The notes under the pieces were generated by a model. It was not told where the DNA came from and made no database searches. It worked only from the letters and a program-made list of their open reading frames with translations. A stretch of DNA of 32,635 nt. Origin: Thermoclostridium sp. Lineage in GTDB: Bacteria; Bacillota; Clostridia; DSM-8532. This document shows positions 7,441 to 15,331 of this stretch, piece by piece. Where the stretch lies: contig JAGOJH010000030.1 of the NCBI GenBank assembly GCA_017995215.1, forward strand, positions 1 to 32,635. Direction: 5' to 3'. The position numbers and the translations under genes are program-made. Each line of letters begins with the position of its first letter. Within the stretch, counting starts at the first letter, position 1.

Positions 7441-7508
7441 TGTCATGCGGAATGAAGTGAAGGATCTCGCATTACTCGTGATTGAATCTTTCGCTGCACT
7501 CAGGATGG
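7441..7508 (+). repeat. Dispersed palindromic repeat, copy A
   Basis: A 68-base element starting TGTCAT and containing GAAGTGAAGGATCTCGCATT. Aligned without gaps to the reverse strand of 17731-17798 it shares 53 of 68 bases. Its two halves are imperfect inverted repeats of each other (GTGAAGGATCT near one end, an ATCTTTCGC-type half near the other). It is non-coding, between flgJ and the transglutaminase gene. It resembles the TCATCCTGAGCG-type intergenic repeats widespread in bacterial genomes. Confidence 0.75.
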
Positions 7509-7564
7509 CTTCGCTTTGCTCAGGTGCGAAAAGATCAGGGAAATACTGCAGAAGAGTACCATTG

Positions 7565-7594
7565 TTGACGGTATTTTTAAGGGTATGCTATGAT
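7565..7594 (+). promoter_or_regulatory. Sigma-A promoter of the transglutaminase gene
   Basis: TTGACG (7565-7570), an 18-base spacer, TATGAT (7589-7594) with an extended TG one base upstream of the -10. The start would be near 7601, giving a leader of about 90 bases that contains a nested hairpin. Confidence 0.65.
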
Positions 7595-7617
7595 TGTGGT
7601 AAGTGTTTTCCATAAGA

Positions 7618-7654
7618 AGCCTGAATTCTCCGGGCAAGCCCGTTTCTACAGGCT
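7618..7654 (+). other. Nested hairpin in the 5' leader
   Basis: An outer 6-bp stem AGCCTG/CAGGCT encloses an inner 5-bp stem CGGGC-AA-GCCCG, with symmetric 6-7 base internal strands. It lies between the predicted start and the ribosome binding site of the next gene. I do not recognise a known riboswitch class. Confidence 0.4.
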
Positions 7655-7691
7655 GGAGTTCATTTACAGAAGAAAGTAAGGGGTGTGTTCA

Positions 7692-9398
7692 TTGAAGAAA
7701 AGAAATTATAAAGCCATCATTTCAGGGCTTCTCGCGTTCATATTGCTTATGCAATGCGTACCAATGGCCTTCGCAACAGAGAACAGGTCGCTGGATGCCC
7801 TTTATCCGGCGCATTTGCTGCCTGCAGCCTCTTTCCAGGGCCAATTCACCGCAGAGGTGGTGAGCGCTCTTCAAAGGCTGCCCGCTGCCCAGGCACTTCA
7901 AATACTGAACGTTCTGCGCGGAAGCGGGGGGGACCTGATGCTGGAGCGGACCGCAAACCGGATGGAAGGCGCTGCCATGCTTGTGCGGCTGTTAGGTGCC
8001 GAGAAGGACGCCCTCACTGGCAATTACAGTCACCCCTTTACTGATGTGGATCCGTGGGCAAGCCCCTATATCGGTTATCTATATGAAAACAGCCTGACAA
8101 ACGGGATAGGAAACAACCTTTACGGGTCCGGCTTACCAATGAATGAAAAGGCATATCTGACATTTCTGCTGCGAGCGCTGGGGTATAGTGACCGCAACGG
8201 CCTGGATTTTACCTGGGACACGGTGGAACAGGCATCTCGCGAAACAGGCCTTCTGTATTCCGCCGAAAGCTTCTCAGAGGACGCCCCTTTTAAACGGGAA
8301 CGCCTGGCAGTGCTGTCCTGGAGGGCAATGTTCCTGAACCACAGGACCAGAGAAAAATTGCTGCTTGCATACTTGAACGATCAGAAGATGATTACTGATG
8401 AGAGCCTCGAGGGATTACTGGAAGCCGATAATTCTCCCGGGCTGGATCAATGGTTTGTTTATCTTCCGCAGCTGGTTGCAGGCTTGAGAAACCAGGATGA
8501 GAAGATTGAACTGCTGCAGGCTGAAGCCATTGCGCAAACCGATCTGGAGAAATACGGATGGATCATGATGGAGCGGGCACAGCATGAAAGCGGAGTTTTT
8601 GTGGAAGGTTATTTGCTTGAATCCTGGTTGGAGGGAGAGGATTACAAGCTGATCATTATGCCCCGTTATGTCAATAGCATTCAACAGCAACAAGTGCAGA
8701 ATGCCTGGGTAGAACAGCTTGTTGATGATATCATTCAACCAGGTATGAGCGATTATGAAAAAGTGAAGACCGTCCACAATTTTTTAATCACTGCTTTGCA
8801 GTATGACAGAAGCAAGGAACCGGCAGACTCTTCGTACCATGCGTTTGGCGCCCTGGATACCGGCAAGGCGGTGTGTGGTGCTTACGCCGAGTTGATGGTA
8901 TTGCTGCTGAACAAAGCAGGGGTACCCTGCCGCATGGTAACTGGAATCGGCAATGGGATTGATCATGCATGGAACATGGTTCTTATCGATGGGGAACCCT
9001 ATCATGTGGATACGACCTGGGACGACCCGGTAACACAAGCGGAGGGGATTATCCTTCGCTATGAATATTTCAACCTGAACGATGAAGAGATGAAAAGGGA
9101 GCATGCGTGGACAGAGAAGGATTATCCGGCCTGCTCCGCTGCAAAGGAGAACTATTTTATCAAAGAGAACCTGGTTCTATCCGATGCCGCCGCCTTAAGA
9201 AAAGCACTGCGGGAGACCCTGAACCAGCAGAAAACCCTGTGTATGTTCAGGCTGAATGGGTTTACAGTAAGCAATGAAAGCGTGAACGATATGATGAGCC
9301 AGGTCAATGAGCAGGCTGGTTACGTCATCAGCTCCTACAGGTTTTCCTATAACGAAGCCATGAACGTTATCCTGATTGAAGCAATCGAGTATAACTGA
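7692..9398 (+). CDS. Secreted transglutaminase-like protein with SLH-like region
   Basis: A 568-residue exported protein. The start is TTG 7692, because AAGGGGTG lies 6 bases upstream and the product then begins with a clean signal peptide (MKKRNYK, hydrophobic core, cleavage near AFA-TE). Residues about 80-225 resemble two or three divergent SLH repeats (FTDVDPWASPYIGYLYENSL, then NEKAYLTFLLRALGY). The C-terminal half holds a transglutaminase-like papain-fold domain with a triad: Cys395 in GKAVCGAYAEL, His425 in DHAWNMVL, Asp440 in YHVDTTWDDP. Such domains act as proteases, peptide cross-linkers or binding modules; the substrate cannot be told. It is likely attached to or near the cell wall. 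It lies alone behind its own promoter. Confidence 0.8.
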   Translation: MKKRNYKAIISGLLAFILLMQCVPMAFATENRSLDALYPAHLLPAASFQGQFTAEVVSALQRLPAAQALQILNVLRGSGGDLMLERTANRMEGAAMLVRLLGAEKDALTGNYSHPFTDVDPWASPYIGYLYENSLTNGIGNNLYGSGLPMNEKAYLTFLLRALGYSDRNGLDFTWDTVEQASRETGLLYSAESFSEDAPFKRERLAVLSWRAMFLNHRTREKLLLAYLNDQKMITDESLEGLLEADNSPGLDQWFVYLPQLVAGLRNQDEKIELLQAEAIAQTDLEKYGWIMMERAQHESGVFVEGYLLESWLEGEDYKLIIMPRYVNSIQQQQVQNAWVEQLVDDIIQPGMSDYEKVKTVHNFLITALQYDRSKEPADSSYHAFGALDTGKAVCGAYAELMVLLLNKAGVPCRMVTGIGNGIDHAWNMVLIDGEPYHVDTTWDDPVTQAEGIILRYEYFNLNDEEMKREHAWTEKDYPACSAAKENYFIKENLVLSDAAALRKALRETLNQQKTLCMFRLNGFTVSNESVNDMMSQVNEQAGYVISSYRFSYNEAMNVILIEAIEYN

Positions 9399-9473
9399 GG
9401 ATGACAAGCTCCGCATGCTTGCCTTTGAATAGCAATAGAAGCAGATTACCAGATTAAATTGTAAAAAACCCCA

Positions 9474-9502
9474 TTGCAAACATTCCGGTTATAGTGTAAA
9501 AT
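9474..9502 (+). promoter_or_regulatory. Sigma-A promoter of tRNA-Pro
   Basis: TTGCAA (9474-9479), a 17-base spacer, TAAAAT (9497-9502). The start would be near 9509, about 11 bases before the mature tRNA. Confidence 0.65.
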
Positions 9503-9519
9503 GAAAAAGCGGTTTGCGT

Positions 9520-9596
9520 CGGGGCGTAGCGCAGCTTGGTAGCGCGCTTGCTTTGGGAGCAAGATGTCGGGAGTTCAAATCTCTTCGCCCCGACCA
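9520..9596 (+). tRNA. tRNA-Pro (anticodon UGG)
   Basis: A 7-bp acceptor stem CGGGGCG/CGCCCCG, discriminator A and encoded CCA at 9594-9596. The anticodon loop TTTGGGA carries TGG at 9554-9556, which reads CCA and other proline codons. The T-loop AGTTCAAATCT is intact. It is flanked by its own promoter and terminator. Confidence 0.97.
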
Positions 9597-9606
9597 AAAC
9601 ACCATG

Positions 9607-9648
9607 AAGCGGTTGTGTTTTCTACAAAGAAAATCAACCGCTTTTTCT
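9607..9648 (+). terminator. Terminator of tRNA-Pro
   Basis: A 9-bp stem AAGCGGTTG/CAACCGCTT around a 19-base A/T-rich loop, with T-rich CTTTTTCT at its end, 10 bases after the tRNA CCA. Confidence 0.8.
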
Positions 9649-9829
9649 ATGCTGCATTGTGATGATTTACCTATAGCAAGGTTGTACTTTTTATATGGAT
9701 AAGTGTTTTAAACAGGCTATTTAAGTGGTAACAATAACTAGATCACTATCTAAGGCCACACTTTTTCAGCATCACGAGAACTGCCAGACCCGGCAAAGAG
9801 GTATGTTTTCCTTGTTGAAGGAGATCGAG

Positions 9830-12712
9830 ATGATGCGGAAGTTTTTTTCTTTCATAGTCATATTGGTCATTGGGAGTATTATCATTTCTGCTCCAGGCCA
9901 TGCAAAGAACAGCCAAACCCAATGGACAGACGAAGAGCTGGCCTTCTTGAGCGAGCACCCTGTCATCACCCTCGGTGTGGATCCACAGTTTATCCCCTTT
10001 GAATTCATTGATGAGAGCGGCGAATATAAAGGGATTGCGACCGATTACCTTGCCCTGATCACACAAAGGACGGGCATACGCTTTCAGGTTACGCAGGGGC
10101 TGACATGGCCTGAAGTCTATGATAAGGCCTTATTGGGGGATATTGATGTTTTGCCTGCGATTTCCAAAACCGCTGAAAGGGAACAGCACTTCTTGTTTTC
10201 CGAGCCCTATTACTACTTTAAAAGGGTGATCGTCATCCGGGATACAGATAAAGGGATATCCACAATGGAAGATTTGGACGGACAAACGGTTGCAGTGCAG
10301 CGGAACAGCTCGCACCATAGCTATTTGCTGTCCTATCCGAGGATAAACCTGAGCCTGTATGATTCTGTCGAGGTAGCTTTAACTGCCGTTGCCAACGGCA
10401 CCGAGCGGGCTTTTATCGGAAATCTGGCCACAACAAACTACCTGATACGTTCAAACGGGCTGACAAATTTAAAGTTTATTGCGTTTGAAGCGGAAAAACA
10501 GCAAGCCCTGTATTTTGCAGTTCGTAAGGACTGGCCTGTGTTGGTGAGCATATTGAACAAGGCACTGGACACAATCACGCAGGAAGAAAAGTTTGCCATA
10601 CACAGCAAATGGATCGGTCTGGATCAGAAAACCGATTACGGTCCGATGATACGAATCATCATCATAATTGGTACTCTCACCGCAATAATTACAGCAGTAT
10701 CTTTCTTCTGGATCATTCGGCTTAGAAAAGAGGTTCGTACACGAGAGCTGGTTCAAAAGGATTTGGAAAAAGCAAAACAGGAAGCGGATACTGCCAATGA
10801 ATTCAAGTCCAGCTTTATGGCAAGGATGTCCCATGAAATTCGCACACCATTGAATGCGATAACTGGAATGGCTTATTTGCTGAAAAAAACCGGAATTTCC
10901 ATCACGCAAAAGATGTATATTGAGAGGATCACACAGGCTTCTTCCAATATGCTCAGCATCATCAATGACATTCTGGACTTTTCAAAAATTGAGGCTGGGA
11001 AGGTGGATCTGGAAGTTACCTCCTTCAGCATGGATCAGGTCATTCAAGATGTAGTGAATATCATCTCCTATAGAATTGAAGAGAAAAAGCTCGGGTTTAG
11101 ACTGTCCAAGGATCCCAATGTACCCAATTGGTTTTTTGGAGATTCAAAGCGATTGGAGCAGATCCTGCTGAATATCCTGAACAATGCGGTGAAGTTCACC
11201 ATTAATGGTGAGATTTCAATCGATATACGACTGATAGCCAAAGAAAGTGAGAAGGCGCATTTATCCTTCTCGGTGATGGATACCGGCATTGGGATGACGA
11301 AAGAGCAGATCGACAGCCTGTTCGAGCCTTTTTCCCAGGCAGATACCAGCATTAACCGCCGGTTTGGAGGCTCTGGCCTGGGGTTGTCCATCGTTAAGAA
11401 CCTTGTAGAAATGATGGGAGGAAAAATTCAGGTTTTCAGCACACCAGGGGAAGGCTCCACCTTTGTACTTCAGTTATCGTTTGCAATCGATAAGGAAAAA
11501 GAAGAGGAGTATGTTAAAACTTTGGCGGCAGGCCACTTTAAAAGTGTTCGCACACTGATTCTGGAAAAGACAGGGGCGAACATGAACCTGATAGAGAGCT
11601 ATCTGAGAAACCTGGGAATGCATTGCGAGTTAACCACCTCGCAAGCCAGTGCGATGAGCATGCTTGAAGCAGCGGATGGTAATTTTGCCAAGCCCTTTGA
11701 TCTATTCATTCTTGATTACGAAACACCCTCTGAAGGCGGGTTCAAATTTCTGGAATCGGTGCGGAATCATCATAAAATTGTGAAACAGCCTAAGGTGATT
11801 ATGCTGTTGCCCATGATGCGTGAAGATTTGTTTGACCAGCTGGGGCACACAGGAGTGGATATTGGTATCGGTAAACCGATCATCCCGTCCATACTGCTCA
11901 ACGCAATTCTGGATATATTCGGACTAAAGGCTGTTTCCGCCTCACAACCGGCGAAGAATATGGAAATGAAACAAGTGAGGCTGGATAAGCAACACACGGT
12001 TTTAGTCGCAGAAGATAATAAAACCAACCAGTTGATCGCCAAATCCCTGCTGCAGCAAGCGGGTGTGGACGTGTTGCTTGCGGATGACGGCAAAGCTGCA
12101 GTTGACCTTTTTACCCACAACAGTCATCAAATCGCCTTAATTCTGATGGATCTGCATATGCCAGTGATGAACGGATATGAGGCGGCTCAGGAAATCCGGA
12201 AGATTTCGCAAAAGGTTCCCATTGTTGCCATGACAGCGGATGTGATTCTGGGGGTGAAGGAAAAATGCGTGGAAAGCGGAATTTACCAATATATCAGCAA
12301 GCCATTTGACCCGGATCGGTTTATCGAAACGGTGCTGGAAACCTTACAAAAGACAGAAGTCGAAACCCGGGAGGTAAAAATACTCGACACGGCCACAGGC
12401 CTGAAAAACCTGGGGGGAGATCAAAAAGTTTATCAACAGGTTCTAAATGAGTATATAAGCGAGAACAAAGATATCCTGGACAAGCTTTCTCAGATGGTTG
12501 CTGAAAAAAGCTATAGTGATGCCGCACAAACCGTACACAAGGTGAAAAGTAGTACTGCGACCATAGGTGCAGGTGTTTTATATGATCTGTTTACCAACCT
12601 GCAAAAAGCTTTTGAAAATGAAAACCAGGATGAAATATTACCCCTGTTCAATCGGCTTTTATTGACATTCCAACAATTGATAAGCGAAATGACTATATAC
12701 TTGAATGAATGA
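9830..12712 (+). CDS. BvgS-type hybrid sensor kinase with HPt domain
   Basis: A membrane phosphorelay kinase of 960 residues. The start is ATG 9830 (GGAG 6 bases upstream), which gives a signal peptide. Order: periplasmic-type solute-binding domain of family 3 (about 35-265), one transmembrane helix (about 274-297), HisKA with phospho-acceptor His335 in MSHEIRTP, ATPase with N box (about 448-457), DTGIGM (484) and GGSGLGLS (513). A first receiver-like domain (about 574-697) keeps Asp629 but lacks the paired acidic residues. A second receiver (about 723-840) is complete: Glu728/Asp729, Asp774, Thr802, Lys824. A C-terminal HPt domain carries His903 in HKVKSS. The ligand is probably a small polar solute such as an amino acid, by analogy to family 3 binding proteins. 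The EAL regulator 35 bases downstream is the likely partner. Confidence 0.92.
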   Translation: MMRKFFSFIVILVIGSIIISAPGHAKNSQTQWTDEELAFLSEHPVITLGVDPQFIPFEFIDESGEYKGIATDYLALITQRTGIRFQVTQGLTWPEVYDKALLGDIDVLPAISKTAEREQHFLFSEPYYYFKRVIVIRDTDKGISTMEDLDGQTVAVQRNSSHHSYLLSYPRINLSLYDSVEVALTAVANGTERAFIGNLATTNYLIRSNGLTNLKFIAFEAEKQQALYFAVRKDWPVLVSILNKALDTITQEEKFAIHSKWIGLDQKTDYGPMIRIIIIIGTLTAIITAVSFFWIIRLRKEVRTRELVQKDLEKAKQEADTANEFKSSFMARMSHEIRTPLNAITGMAYLLKKTGISITQKMYIERITQASSNMLSIINDILDFSKIEAGKVDLEVTSFSMDQVIQDVVNIISYRIEEKKLGFRLSKDPNVPNWFFGDSKRLEQILLNILNNAVKFTINGEISIDIRLIAKESEKAHLSFSVMDTGIGMTKEQIDSLFEPFSQADTSINRRFGGSGLGLSIVKNLVEMMGGKIQVFSTPGEGSTFVLQLSFAIDKEKEEEYVKTLAAGHFKSVRTLILEKTGANMNLIESYLRNLGMHCELTTSQASAMSMLEAADGNFAKPFDLFILDYETPSEGGFKFLESVRNHHKIVKQPKVIMLLPMMREDLFDQLGHTGVDIGIGKPIIPSILLNAILDIFGLKAVSASQPAKNMEMKQVRLDKQHTVLVAEDNKTNQLIAKSLLQQAGVDVLLADDGKAAVDLFTHNSHQIALILMDLHMPVMNGYEAAQEIRKISQKVPIVAMTADVILGVKEKCVESGIYQYISKPFDPDRFIETVLETLQKTEVETREVKILDTATGLKNLGGDQKVYQQVLNEYISENKDILDKLSQMVAEKSYSDAAQTVHKVKSSTATIGAGVLYDLFTNLQKAFENENQDEILPLFNRLLLTFQQLISEMTIYLNE

Positions 12713-12747
12713 GCGTGTATGGAACACAGGTGCAGGGAGGAAAAAAT

Positions 12748-14865
12748 ATGTCTGCAAAAATTCTGGTTGTGGATGATTCAACGACAGACCGGCTGATTAT
12801 CAGGAGTATGCTCAGCGAATACAACGTCATATGCGCTTGTGATGGAATGGATGCCATGAGCCTGATTGAAACGATCGAAGATATCGATCTGGTCATCCTT
12901 GATTTGAATATGCCGATAATGGATGGCTTTCAGGTTTTGCAAGCCCTGAAGGACAACGGAAGGCTTCAAAAACTGCGCGTGATCATCTTAACCAATTCTG
13001 AAGAACTTGAAAAAGAAATCAAGGGCTTGAAAATGGGGGCGGTTGATTATATTAGAAAGCCTGTTCAGATGGAGTCACTGCAGGTGAGAATCAGCATACA
13101 TGTACAACTGCTTCATATCCAGAAATATGTAGAGAACAAATTGTATGAAAACGTTTTTACGTTTGATACGATTTTTCAGCAGGCGCCCATTGGGATAGCG
13201 ATTTCACACAACTGTGACCCAATGGATTCCGACTGTAATGAACTAATGACATCAAACGCAATGTTCGAGCAGATTACCGGCAGAACAACGGAAGAAATGA
13301 GGAAGATAGGATGGGTACAGTTCACCCATCCGGATGATGCAGAAGAAGATTTGCAGAAATACCGGATGCTTCAGCAAGGACAAATCACCAGCTATTCAAT
13401 GGAAAAGCGTTTTATAAGGCCGGATGGCTCATATGTGTGGGTGAATATGGTAGTGGCTCCGCTGGCTCCTACAAAGAACGATCCCTATCGCCATATCTGC
13501 CTGGTTCAGGATATCACGGATCGAAAAAACATGGAAAACCAGTTGAAGTATATCAGTGAACACAACATGTGGACGGATCTTTATAACCGAAGGTACTATG
13601 AAAGCATTATTAATGAAGATATCCGGCTTGGCAGGATCAGGAACAGAGCACTTGTGGGTATTAACCTGAGCACCGTCAATATCCTGAACGTTACCTATGG
13701 GCTTTATTATAGTCAGGAGCTGATCAAAAAGGCGGCCAATACTTTGAAGCCTTATTGCACCGAAGATATTCAGCTGTTTCATATTTATGAAAATCAGTTT
13801 GTTTTCTATGTAAAAGCGTATCAGGGCACGGATCAGCTGATGGAATTCTGCCGGAGCATTGCAGACAGCCTGGGAGCATTGCTTTCTGTTGAGAGAATTA
13901 GTGGAGGGATTGGAGTCATTGAGCTGGACAACGACGGGGGGGTCGAAAAGGGCAGGCTTTTAAAAGAATTGATGATATTATCGGAGCAAGCTATCAATAC
14001 CACGAACAATGATATGAACATTAGCTTTTTCAACGAAGAAATACATGCGCAGTTCATCCGCAGGGCAGAGATCACCCGTGAACTTGCCGAGATTGCAGAA
14101 GGTGAAAGGGCTGATCGTTTATTTTTGCAATACCAGCCCGTTGTGGATCTTCAGACCAATCAGATATGCGGTTTTGAAGCATTGGCCAGGCTGAACAGCG
14201 ACCAATATGGCAGGGTTCCACCGCTGGAGTTCATTCCGATTGCGGAGAAAACAAATCTGGTCGTACCGTTGGGATATCAAATCATTCATCATGCATTACA
14301 GTTCTTAGAGCGGATGAAGGAAAGCGGATACCTCGGAATAATGGTATCAATAAATATTTCGGCGATTCAGCTGCTTCAGAATGAGTTTGTGCAAAAAATG
14401 AAACAGATGCTGAATGAAATGCGGGCTGACCCGGAAAACATCGTCCTGGAAATCACCGAATCAGTGTTTGCATCAAATTACCAGGATATGAATAACATTC
14501 TTGGCCAGTTGAAAGCATATGGAATTAGAATCGCTTTGGATGATTTCGGAACAGGGTACTCCTCCCTGGCAAGAGAAAGAGAACTAAACATCAACTGCCT
14601 TAAAATTGATAAATATTTCATCGATAAGCTGATGGTGATCGAGCCGGAGAAAACAATTACAGGGGATATCATATCGATAGGACACAAGCTGGGGCACTAT
14701 ATCATTGCGGAAGGGGTGGAACATGAAAAACAGCGCCAGTATTTAAAGGAGCGCCACTGCGATAAAATTCAGGGATATCTGATCAGCAAACCACTGGACG
14801 AAGATATCGCATTAGAACTACTGAGAACTTATACGCAGGGGAATACAGAAGCATGTTCATCATGA
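12748..14865 (+). CDS. Response regulator REC-PAS-GGDEF(degenerate)-EAL
   Basis: A 705-residue cytoplasmic output protein predicted to hydrolyse cyclic di-GMP. The start is ATG 12748 with GGGAGG 7 bases upstream. The REC domain (1-120) has Asp9/Asp10, phospho-Asp52, Thr82 and Lys104. A PAS domain (about 140-265) follows. The GGDEF domain (about 266-430) has YENQF at 347-351 where GGDEF should be, so cyclase activity is unlikely. The EAL domain (about 440-690) keeps the residues expected of an active phosphodiesterase: Glu477 in EAL, Asn536, Glu568, Asp598/Asp599 in LDDFGTGYSS, Lys619, Glu655 and Gln675. It forms an operon with the hybrid kinase 35 bases upstream, so phosphotransfer from the kinase's HPt to Asp52 is the simplest model. 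There is no DNA-binding domain. Confidence 0.92.
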   Translation: MSAKILVVDDSTTDRLIIRSMLSEYNVICACDGMDAMSLIETIEDIDLVILDLNMPIMDGFQVLQALKDNGRLQKLRVIILTNSEELEKEIKGLKMGAVDYIRKPVQMESLQVRISIHVQLLHIQKYVENKLYENVFTFDTIFQQAPIGIAISHNCDPMDSDCNELMTSNAMFEQITGRTTEEMRKIGWVQFTHPDDAEEDLQKYRMLQQGQITSYSMEKRFIRPDGSYVWVNMVVAPLAPTKNDPYRHICLVQDITDRKNMENQLKYISEHNMWTDLYNRRYYESIINEDIRLGRIRNRALVGINLSTVNILNVTYGLYYSQELIKKAANTLKPYCTEDIQLFHIYENQFVFYVKAYQGTDQLMEFCRSIADSLGALLSVERISGGIGVIELDNDGGVEKGRLLKELMILSEQAINTTNNDMNISFFNEEIHAQFIRRAEITRELAEIAEGERADRLFLQYQPVVDLQTNQICGFEALARLNSDQYGRVPPLEFIPIAEKTNLVVPLGYQIIHHALQFLERMKESGYLGIMVSINISAIQLLQNEFVQKMKQMLNEMRADPENIVLEITESVFASNYQDMNNILGQLKAYGIRIALDDFGTGYSSLARERELNINCLKIDKYFIDKLMVIEPEKTITGDIISIGHKLGHYIIAEGVEHEKQRQYLKERHCDKIQGYLISKPLDEDIALELLRTYTQGNTEACSS

Positions 14866-14891
14866 ATGATAACAGTTCCTATTTTGCAGAC

Positions 14892-14942
14892 AGTGAAAAA
14901 AAGAGAACAAATAACCCGTTAATCGAAGGTGGTTAACGGGTT
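14892..14942 (-). terminator. Terminator of the glgB unit
   Basis: A 10-bp perfect stem AACCCGTTAA/TTAACGGGTT (14913-14922 with 14933-14942). Read on the minus strand it is followed by a T-rich tract ending in seven T (to about 14892). On the plus strand no T run follows, so it mainly serves the minus-strand genes, though it could also stop read-through from the EAL gene. Confidence 0.7.
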
Positions 14943-14949
14943 CCGGTGA

Positions 14950-15276
14950 TCAGTTCATTGCCCTGCGGTGGTAGCTGGACATATAGGAGATGCCGGTGTT
15001 TCTGACCATTTTGTCGGCCTTTAAAACACATTGACTCAACGTATCGATTGCCTTTTGCAGGTCGCAGCTGTCCTCAAGAAACAAGTGAATTTCATTTTCC
15101 TCCATCACCAGTTCGCTTTTTTTACATAGATACCAGGGCGAGTTGTACCATACAAAACGTAAACCCTCCTGCCATTGCTTTCCGGGAATTCCCCTCAGCT
15201 CCGCCCTTATTTTATAATTCGCTTCGTCTGGGCTATCATTGGGGGTTACTGTTATGGATATGTGATCAAGCCGCAT
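14950..15276 (-). CDS. Hypothetical protein downstream of glgB
   Basis: I do not recognise this 108-residue protein. The start is ATG 15274-15276 (MRLDHIS), with GGGGAGG 6 bases upstream, so translation is well supported; an upstream in-frame start at 15291 has no such site. It has no signal peptide or membrane segment. It contains a segment rich in Trp, Tyr and Phe (FVWYNSPWYLCKKSELV, about residues 45-61), then an acidic stretch and a helix with Asp/Lys/Leu (about 70-88). It lies 55 bases after glgB on the same strand and before a terminator, so it is probably co-transcribed with glgB. A link to glycogen metabolism is only a guess from position. Confidence 0.6.
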   Translation of the reverse strand: MRLDHISITVTPNDSPDEANYKIRAELRGIPGKQWQEGLRFVWYNSPWYLCKKSELVMEENEIHLFLEDSCDLQKAIDTLSQCVLKADKMVRNTGISYMSSYHRRAMN

Positions 15277-15331
15277 TATTTTCCTCCCCAAAAATATTGT
15301 CCAGATATATTATTCACGAATCAGGGAAATA

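Noticed and set aside
7412-7615. 67-codon open frame between flgJ and the transglutaminase gene
   Set aside because: It is largely made of the palindromic repeat and runs into a promoter; no ribosome binding site.
7370-7691. Known riboswitch before the transglutaminase gene
   Set aside because: I compared by eye with c-di-GMP and cobalamin classes and did not find their conserved cores.
9520-9830. Integration of a mobile island at tRNA-Pro
   Set aside because: No integrase, no repeated tRNA 3' end downstream, and the tRNA has its own terminator right after it.
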